A stretch of 64,000 nt of DNA from assembly GCA_014529385.2 (NCBI GenBank), contig CM043947.1, forward strand, positions 133,533,891 through 133,597,890. The letters are read 5' to 3'. Below the pieces are notes generated by a model. That model saw only the letters and a list, made by a program, of their open reading frames with translations, was not told where the DNA came from and ran no database searches. This document shows positions 57,172-64,000 of the stretch, piece by piece. Source of the stretch: Adiantum capillus-veneris (lineage: Eukaryota > Streptophyta > Polypodiopsida > Polypodiales > Pteridaceae). The stretch's first letter is position 1. Each line of letters opens with the position of its first letter. The position numbers were made by a program, and so were the translations under genes.

Positions 57172-57217
<46 letters not shown>
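57172..57217. repeat. (TA)n microsatellite
   Basis: About 46 bases of TA repeats, 27 bases before the TnpD start at 57244. Confidence 0.95.
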
Positions 57218-57222
<5 letters not shown>

Positions 57223-57243
57223 CAACATTCATAATCATTGTAG

Positions 57244-59140
57244 ATGGCAACGTCATCAACTAACATGGAGGAAAAGATTGCATGCTCGTGCACGCTCTGC
57301 AAGTATCAAATCCTGCGCAAGCGTAGGATATGTAATGAGCATGTGCACAAGTACGGAGAGTTTGCTAGAGAAACCGTACAGAATCTGGGATACGACTCCT
57401 ACGGAACGGGCATTGATTTCCGCGACATAGCACCTACATCTGAGAGAGAGAGAGATAAAAAAGATTATGCGTGAAGGTCCGACCAATATAGAGCCAGGGA
57501 TGGAAGCAGAAAAAGGCTTACAGACAGAAGACGACGGCATGGAGGAGATGTTGGATGCCTTCTTCCAGACAAGCGAGGAGAACGTGAACGAAGCAGAACC
57601 AGAAGCCGTGCGCCTATCTCCTAAAGACATGTTGAGAAAGTTGGCACATCAACCAATCTATGAAGGCGCCAAAATATCTGTGCTTCGTACTGAGTCTGGC
57701 TTTTTTGAATCTTCAGTCAGTGTACGCGTGGTCAAATGCAAGCGTCACTGCTTTGTTTAGGTACGTAATTTACAAAAGAGATTTTCCGATTGCAACGGTG
57801 ATGTGCTCGGAGAGCTTTAATTTTAATTTAATGTGGCTTAAACAGGTTATTGCGGGAGCAACTTCTCCCGGCTGGCAATGAAATGCCCCCTCCAGGCCAG
57901 ACGCAAAGCAACTTCTGACCTCAGTTGGCTTAGACTACAACAAGATTCATGCATGTCCAAATGATTGCATTCTTTTTCGCAATGAATTCGCAGATTGTCT
58001 GTCGTGTCCTAAGTGCGGAGCAATGCGCTACAAACAAGATGCAGTTGGCGAGACAGTGCCAGCTAAAGTGTTGCGGCATTTCCCTATTATTCCTAGGATA
58101 AAAAGCATGTTTCATTGTGGTTCCATTGCAAAGTTGATGCGGTGGAATTCTACGAATAGATCCACTGACGCAACATTTAGGGTGTCCGCTGATTCGAAGG
58201 CTTGGAGGCACATTGAAGATACCTGGCTACATTTTAAGAGTGAACCACGCAATTTGCGTTTGGGCATGGCAATGGATGGAGTCAATCCATTTGGCTTGAG
58301 AAGCTCGTCATGGAGCACTTGGCCTATGTGCCTTATCAATTACAACCTCCCGCCGTGGCTTGCTATCAAGAAGGGTCATTTGATTTTAAGCTTGATTGGA
58401 CCTGGTAAGTTCAAAGCAAAAAACATGGATGTTTATCTAGCTCCACTAGTTGACGAGCTCCAGGAGTTATGGCATGGGATCGACATAGCAGATGCGGTTT
58501 AACCAGTAGGACAACATCATGCAAGGATCCATGGACTTCTTATGTGGACTATGCATGATTGGCCAGGATACGGAGAAGCTTCTGGCAATGGTTATTGATT
58601 TACAAAATTCTCTCTATTAGCAAGCCCTTTGCCTTGGCCTGATTCATTTTGTTGGATGTGAAGTGGTTCAAGGTGATTACTTCTGGTCGCAATGCAACGG
58701 TACGCAGAGATGGAAACAAACTTGTGCAAATAGATTCTACAAAGACTTGGACAGATGCGAGCAACACATTTGCTCTCCTCGAACATTGCGAGCAAGTGGT
58801 CTTTGTACCGGACCCTCGAGAGTGACAATGGTGGTTTGTGGTTCAGGTTGCTCCAAGAAATAAAGAAGTATTTGAAGGGCAAGATCTCCTGGAGGAAAGT
58901 CAGTCAGACGACGTCCATACTACTGTGACATTAGATGAGATGGACCAAGGTATTGCAGAGGAAGCTGACAGATATATGAGGGATGACGCAGACGAGCCAT
59001 AATTGACACTTGTAGATGAAGATGCAATGGATGAAGACAATCTGCCAGAACGAGTTGGGACAGAGTTATGTTTGCAATTAGAGATAGACGATGATACGGT
59101 GCAAGATCTTATCGATGATGCCTCACTCGTCGAGGCCTAG
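57244..59140 (+). pseudogene. TnpD transposase of the CACTA element, degraded
   Basis: The ATG at 57244 opens an N-terminal zinc region (CSCTLCKYQILRKRR, HVHKYGEF) like the transposase-associated domain of CACTA proteins. A shift at about 57470 leads to an acidic linker and then PIYEGAKISVLR, with another shift to YAWSNASVTALF. The next conserved block is IHACPNDCILFR..CPKCGAMRYK (57943-58036), then KVLRHFPIIPRIKSMF, RLGMAMDGVNPFGL and WPMCLINYNLPPWL, the start of Transposase_21. After GYGEASG (58580) much of the central domain and the DUF4218 block are missing. It resumes with a DUF4216-like EHCEQVVFVPDPRE region (58780-58820) and an acidic tail. Several stops and the deletion mean it cannot work. 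Confidence 0.82.
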
Positions 59141-59246
59141 GCCTGTAAGTGTTTGTGTGAAGACTTTGATTTAAAATTAAGCTTAAAGTTAATTTAAACA
59201 AATATGTTCTGACGCTTTATTTTACTTTCTTGTGAAGGACTTTAGT

Positions 59247-60149
59247 ATGGCAGACGAGATTCCAGATCCCGCTTCCATGAGTGCAAATGCATTCATGGAC
59301 TTCGTTACACGGATGACGCCTGCTCAGATGGCAAAGGCTTCTAAGTACTGGGTAGCCAAAGGCATGGGTACTACGCCTCCGGGCTTCACACCCGAGGGTC
59401 CGACGCCTAGGGGGGGGACGCCTACGGGGTTCAGGACGCCTATGGGTACAACGCCTCTTCTCCCATCACGGCCGCTTCGACACCTAGGGGTGGGGCAGAG
59501 GCGGGTACGTCCTCATCTCCTCAGCACACACACTCGGCGATCGTCAGGTGGAGGTGGTGGTTTCTATGGAGGAGGGTCCATAGATGCTTCGACCCCTCCT
59601 CGCTCACGACCCCCGTCTTACCCAGGCACACCTCTTGGCACACCTCGGACACCTTGGGGGGCACACGATCCTAGTGCCTCCAAGCTCTATACTGTACGGG
59701 GAGATGGTTCTGTTGACATGGATAGAGTCGGGACTGAGATGCGACAGTGGATTCGCCAGCTCGTGGAGCTGCAGTTTTCGACCAGCATTCTGACGTCTTG
59801 GGATCAGCAAGAAAAGAAAAAAGTCACTTACATAGTGGAGACCATCCTGAGAGAGTACCAGCCTGCTCTGGGTTCTTCCGCTGTTTCCGCGCGGTGGATC
59901 AAGGGTGTTGCACGGGACACCATCAAACATCTACGAGATGCAGCTCGGAAGGCTTTCAGGACCGGCTCGCCGAAGCCTTCGGGCATCCCACACGAGACGT
60001 GGCTGCAGATTAGGGAGGATGAGCGGACAGCGGCCACGCGGTTCAGACAGCAGCGTGAGGCCGCGCAGGTACGACAGATGACTAGGGGGACATCTCATCT
60101 TGGCAGCAGAGGCTTCGACACCTTTCTCTATGAGTTTGTGATTTTCTAA
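59247..60149 (+). CDS. TnpA-like protein of the CACTA element
   Basis: An intact 300-codon frame starting ATG at 59247 (MADEIPDPASMS), right after a possible AG acceptor. The first half has a short helical part and then Pro/Thr/Gly-rich repeats (TPPGFTPEGPTPRGGTP and variants). The second half is helical: RGDGSVDMDRVG..MRQWIRQLVELQF, WDQQEKKKVTYIVETILREY, WIKGVARDTIKHLRDAARK, then basic. It resembles the second gene of plant CACTA elements (Transposase_24-type), which binds subterminal repeats. A following exon (about 60222-60336, REEESYGYRRGIYEVLNDLEASGE) may extend the C-terminus. This is the only CACTA gene here with an undamaged frame. Confidence 0.7.
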   Translation: MADEIPDPASMSANAFMDFVTRMTPAQMAKASKYWVAKGMGTTPPGFTPEGPTPRGGTPTGFRTPMGTTPLLPSRPLRHLGVGQRRVRPHLLSTHTRRSSGGGGGFYGGGSIDASTPPRSRPPSYPGTPLGTPRTPWGAHDPSASKLYTVRGDGSVDMDRVGTEMRQWIRQLVELQFSTSILTSWDQQEKKKVTYIVETILREYQPALGSSAVSARWIKGVARDTIKHLRDAARKAFRTGSPKPSGIPHETWLQIREDERTAATRFRQQREAAQVRQMTRGTSHLGSRGFDTFLYEFVIF

Positions 60150-60700
60150 TCCAATCTTAACTATGGCGTTTTTTAAAACGCGATGAATCATGTATTCTTA
60201 TTACTTTGATTTTTGTATAAACGCTCCATCACGCGAGGAGGAGTCATATGGATATCGCAGAGGTATCTATGAAGTATTGAATGATCTTGAAGCTTCAGGA
60301 GAGCCTATAGACTGGGAGGCCTTACAGTCTCGCTGATCGATTGAGGTGAGACGTTAATATGTGTGAGTTGATTTAATTAAGTCAGTATATGTGAAGTAAT
60401 ATCAATACTAATTTTGTGAGTTGTCATATGTGCAGGTTGCGACGCCTAGTCATTAGTGGACCAAATTTCATCTATATGCTTTGTGAGACACAGACACGCT
60501 TCTGTGTCTCTTTTTTGTACAAACAATTAGTGTTCAGACAATTATTGTTTCCCTTATGGTTATGATTATTGCCATTGTCATTGTATAGACAGTTATTGTT
60601 TCTCTTTCTAGTTATGCTTATGGTTATTGTTAATTTTGTTTATGGTTATGGTTATCTGCATTATGGTTTTGATCAAAGTGGTTATAGCTGGTTATGGTTT

Positions 60701-60795
60701 TAAGTTATGGTTATGGTTCGTTATGGTTATGCTTTTAAGTTATGGTTATGGTTCATTATGGTTATGCTTTTAAGTTATGGTTATGCTTTTCAGTT
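60701..60795. repeat. TTATGG-based minisatellite
   Basis: About two and a half units of roughly 36 bp made of TTATGGTTATG(G/C)TT..TTTTAAG, continuing a looser TTATGG-rich stretch from about 60545. Non-coding, in the 3' part of the CACTA element. Confidence 0.8.
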
Positions 60796-61064
60796 GGTAT
60801 GGTTGTCTTTCATTGACCTTAAATCTCATGTGAGATCCTACATGGATAGCATGTAGGAGGCATATACATGATATGGTTTTTTTTTAAAAGTTTATGTAAA
60901 AACAAAGGGAACTCTGCCGAAATGTTTGCGCGCGTGAGCATGGTTGATATTTTGGTGCTGCTCGCTTTCTTGGGCAGAGGGCAGGAAGTCTGGCTATGGC
61001 TGTGTCCATCTTTTAACTGAGCACAGGCCAGGCTACCTGCCCTCTACCCAAGAAAAAAAATTTC

Positions 61065-61175
61065 TGCTATGGTCGTCGCTATGCGCGTCGCTAATAGCGA
61101 CTGGTTTCACAGCGACGCGGATAGCGACTGGCCACGTCGATATCTGTGTCGATAACACGTTTTTTTGTTGTAGTG
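61065..61175. promoter_or_regulatory. 3' terminus of CACTA with subterminal motif cluster
   Basis: Contains GTCGCTATGCGCGTCGCTAATAGCGAC, split by short spacers, CGTCGATATCTGTGTCGATAA, and the terminal TGTTGTAGTG. These are the same motifs as at the 5' end in reverse orientation. Confidence 0.8.
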
Positions 61176-61435
61176 ATTTATGCGTTTGATTATATTGCAA
61201 TTTAATCTTTATTGGTGACAAATGGTTTAAAATTCTGTTACCAATCACATTGTTTACCTACAACTGCATATGCTTTTTAATTCTATATGAGAATGCAATT
61301 ATCGTGCCAATGTTGTTTGATTTTGCAGTGACTGAAGAAGGCTAAGGACATTCATCTCAAATGCTCTTCCACCTCGACGAACGAGATTCAACTCAATAGC
61401 TTCCGAGGACGGAATCTACATCAGGAAAGGGGGCA

Positions 61436-62046
61436 TGTTAACCCTCACGGCTCACGGACACCCTATCGCCTACGACGGACGTTGTAACCTACGGTCGGAC
61501 ATCGTATTATTTATTTGGTAGAGTCAAGTACCGGGCTTGTCGGTCCAATAGGAAAAGAGTAAGAGTGATCGCCGATGAGAGGCGCACTCTAACTGGAACA
61601 TTCAAGGGATTAGTTGGCTAAGCATGGGCACCCAAGTGTGAATGGGGCGAGCTCATATAAAACTCAACTAAACCTAAAATTCACTCATTCTCTCATTTGT
61701 GCAATAGAAGAGTGCTCTTGCTCCATCTCCATCTTCTACTTCTTCATTTCCTTGTGTGTGTGTGTGTGTGTGTGTATGCGTGAGAGAGAGAGAGAGAGAG
61801 TGTGTGCGATCGAGCATTGCGACGACAGCACGGTGGCGGCGAGGTGGTTGAGCGCGGCAAAGCGGCGGGTCCTTCTTTTTCGCGGTGAGGAATCCTCCAT
61901 GAAAGCAAGCTTAGAGCGGTGAGTGACACACCATTGCCTTCTTTGAGCTTACTAGTTTAGGCTTGCTGTGTGCTTGGAGCCATTTGTGGCTCGCACACGG
62001 TGTATCGGCAAGTTCCTTGCATTGACATGTGCGATATACGTGCACA
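61436..62046 (+). repeat. 3' LTR of the Gag-protease element
   Basis: 611 bp. TGTTAACCCTCACGG start and TGCACA end, preceded by AGGAAAGGGGGCA and followed by GCGTC. It contains GCACCCAAGTGTGAATGGG, the uninterrupted counterpart of the Copia target in the 5' LTR. Confidence 0.93.
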
Positions 62047-62237
62047 GCGTCCGAGAAGATAATGTCTCCACAACTTCAGCGCATGCATAACCGCTAAAAG
62101 TTCCAAATCGTGAGTAGGGTAATTCTTCTCATGATCCCACAGCGTCCAAGAAGATTGCCTCCACAACTTCAGTGCATGCATAACCACTAAAAGTTCCAAA
62201 TCGTGAGTAGGGTAATTCTTCTCATGATCCCTCAGCT
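62047..62237 (-). repeat. Tandem duplication inside chromovirus RNase H, about 2 x 94 bp
   Basis: TCCACAACTTCAG.GCATGCATAACC.CTAAAAGTTCC occurs at 62066 and 62160. On the minus strand the protein therefore repeats DHEKNYPTHDLELL.VMHALKLWR. The duplication disrupts RNase H, so this chromovirus was damaged independently of the large insertion. Both copies carry GCGTCC at their left edge, one of which is the insertion site. Confidence 0.88.
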
Positions 62238-63300
62238 TTCATGAAGTATACGCCACCAGTCTTCCTTCTTGAGTAAGAACTCTGTCCAAAGCAAATTTGC
62301 TAGCATCGATCGCTACTTCAAATTCCTTATTGAAGCTTTAAGATAGGAGCTGAGACCAAGAATTCTTTTAGCTTAGCAAAACTAGACTCGTGCTCAATTC
62401 TTCCACTCAATCCTCATTCCTTTCTTTAGGAGTTCCGTCAAAGGTACACCAATACGTGCATAGTCCTTGACAAAAATCCAGTACCATCCCGTTATTCCAA
62501 GAAATCCTCTTACTTCACTGATGGTGGATGGTTGAGGCCAATCAACAATATCCTTGACTTTATCTGGGCCCACTCAAATCCCTTTGGCCGATATAATAAA
62601 TCCAAGATAATTGACCTTTGGTGAGAAGATACACTTTCTCGCTTTAGCATAAAGTTGGTGCTCTCGAAGAAGATCAAGTACTTTGCAAACATGTTTTTCA
62701 TGATCTGCCTCGTTCTTAGAATAGATCAAAATGTCGTCAAAGAAAACCAAGACAAAATCATCCACATAAGGTCTGAAAATATCCTGCATAAGACGATTCA
62801 AGCTTGCAGGAGCATTTGTAAGACCAAAGGACATTACTGTGAATTCGTAGTGTCCATAGCTAGTGTTGAAATTTGTCTTTGGAATGTGTGATTCCTTGAT
62901 CTTCATTTGGTAATATCCCGACCTTAGATCAACCTTTGTAAACATTTTGGTGCCATGGAGTCTATCCAGGAGTTCGTCAATCCTTGGAATTGGATACTTG
63001 TTTTTGACATTTACCTGGTTCAGTCCACGATAATCTATGCATAGCCTTAAGGTCCCATCCTTCTTCTTCTGAAAAAGAACTGGTGCGCCCCAAGGAGAAG
63101 TATTGGGGCAAATGAATCCTTGTTCAATGAGTTGCCTAAGTTGTTTCTTGAGTTCTATGGCCTCTAGAAGTGACATTTTATAAGGTCACTTTGAGGCAGG
63201 TTTACATCCAGGGATAGTCTTGATCTCATGATCTACCTCTCTATGTGGTTGAAGATTCGTAAGGTCTTCAGGGAATACATCATCATACTCCCTCAACCAG
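62238..63300 (-). pseudogene. Chromovirus reverse transcriptase and RNase H start
   Basis: On the minus strand from about 63290: [12 protein letters not shown] with PHREVDHEI, then the open 200-codon block 63176-62574. This block has [65 protein letters not shown] and the catalytic [11 protein letters not shown] (62726-62752), all intact. A TGA follows KGI at 62574, after which the connection [14 protein letters not shown] and RNase H continue with more breaks down to the duplication. Much better preserved than the plus-strand copy at 35976-38360. Confidence 0.85.
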
Positions 63301-63329
63301 TTTGGTCAAAGTCTGGCGTCTGATTGGTC

Positions 63330-63923
63330 CACAATGGATGTGGGCCTAATTTTGCTTTAGCCAGTCCATTCCTAGTATCCCATCAAAGAATCTTGAAGGT
63401 AGGGTTCGAAATTGAGCAAAAGTTGGGTGTCCCCCTAGGTCTAAGTCGATTATACCTGCAGAGTGTTGAGATACTACTTCCTTGCCGTTTGCTAACTCTA
63501 CATCTAATTTTCTTGTTAGATACTTATGTAGCTTTAGCTTCCTCATGCATGTGGGTGAAAGAAATAAAAGAGTACTACCACAATCTATAAGGAAGTTAAC
63601 TTGTTCACCTCTGAGAGATCCTAGCGTATGAATGACTAAGTATTTCTCACAACCATTGGGGTTGTTGCAGCATGCAAGGTTGCTCTCTCCTCTACTTTAT
63701 CTCCCACAGTTGGTTGTACCACTGCGGCATACACTCTGGCAGTAGCTCCTCGCCCTCGCCCTCTATTTACCCTTTCACGTCCTCCTCTCCCATTAGGTTG
63801 TCCTCGCCCATAGACATTTAGAGGTATGGCACTGGTGCTCGTTGCTTGAGTCTTCTTGGGGCATTTAGATCGGTAATGCCCGAATTCGTTGCACTCATAA
63901 CAACGTACATTTGGAAATTCCAT
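63330..63923 (-). pseudogene. Chromovirus Gag zinc knuckle and protease
   Basis: On the minus strand from 63923: MEFPNVRCYECNEFGHYRSKCPKK, a complete C-x2-C-x4-H-x4-C knuckle, then an Arg/Gly-rich stretch (GRGGRERVNRGRGRG). The frame closes at 63636 and resumes through the protease, whose active site lies near 63570-63585, and MRKLKLHKYLTRKLDVELANGKEV..GIIDLDLGGHP to ILGMDWL (63346-63546). The capsid and everything upstream lie outside the window. Confidence 0.78.
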
Positions 63924-64000
63924 AACTACGGTAGTGGCTACTATTGGGTGTTGTTTGTATGCTTGGTTGGTTGGTCTATTATTTCAAACATTTATCCTTG

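Noticed and set aside
61957-62199. A short independent gene at the LTR/chromovirus boundary
   Set aside because: It is the duplicated RNase H segment of the chromovirus read into the LTR of the inserted element.

Overview
This window reads as land-plant nuclear DNA made almost entirely of transposable elements. I see no intact single-copy host gene. The evidence is plant-type Copia and Ty3/Gypsy polyproteins (a chromodomain Gypsy, a Tat-type Gypsy with a second RNase H), En/Spm (CACTA) transposase domains, a LINE with a reverse-transcriptase zinc finger, initiator-tRNA and tRNA-Asp primer sites, and long (TC)n, (GT)n, (TA)n and (GA)n arrays. A broken HET-domain gene suggests a non-seed plant such as a fern or moss, but this is only an inference. 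ORGANISATION, left to right: 1-1221, two LTR/primer-site modules in inverted orientation. 1222-6362, intergenic DNA with small interrupted palindromes, split by a 5'-truncated LINE (3836-5472) with a perfect 13-bp target duplication. 6363-7486, HET-domain pseudogene. 8050-9046, exons of a TnpA-like CACTA protein. 10023-10332, a 2 x 155-bp tandem repeat. 10842-16155, a minus-strand Tat-type Gypsy. 17592-34545, a minus-strand CACTA TnpD remnant, with a broken SET-domain gene upstream of it, split by a complete minus-strand Gypsy (19440-33189) that is itself split by a complete minus-strand Copia (22815-28043). 35211-38662, TnpA-like exons on the plus strand, then a decayed plus-strand chromovirus fragment joined to an inverted piece of the same family. 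38663 to beyond 64000, a minus-strand chromovirus. Inserted in its RNase H is a 20.2-kb element (41859-62046) that is a non-autonomous Gag-protease LTR retrotransposon of about 9.1 kb net, carrying a young Copia in its 5' LTR (42063-47514) and a CACTA element near its 3' end (55590-61175). NESTING: most insertions can be proved from the bases. Target duplications are present (TTTGG, ACGT, GCGTC, GTGTG, ATT), and at three junctions the host reading frame continues when one copy of the duplication is removed. For the Copia in the 5' LTR, the 3' LTR of the same host shows the uninterrupted sequence. Relative ages follow: the plus-strand Copia is youngest (LTRs differ at one visible position in 143), its host LTR element is older, and the chromovirus is older still. 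MOST UNUSUAL: the Gag-protease-only element with a long W[VI]PK-repeat tail, the SET-domain gene fragment next to CACTA transposase, the HET-domain pseudogene, and a Copia that has lost its protease region but keeps integrase, RT and RNase H.
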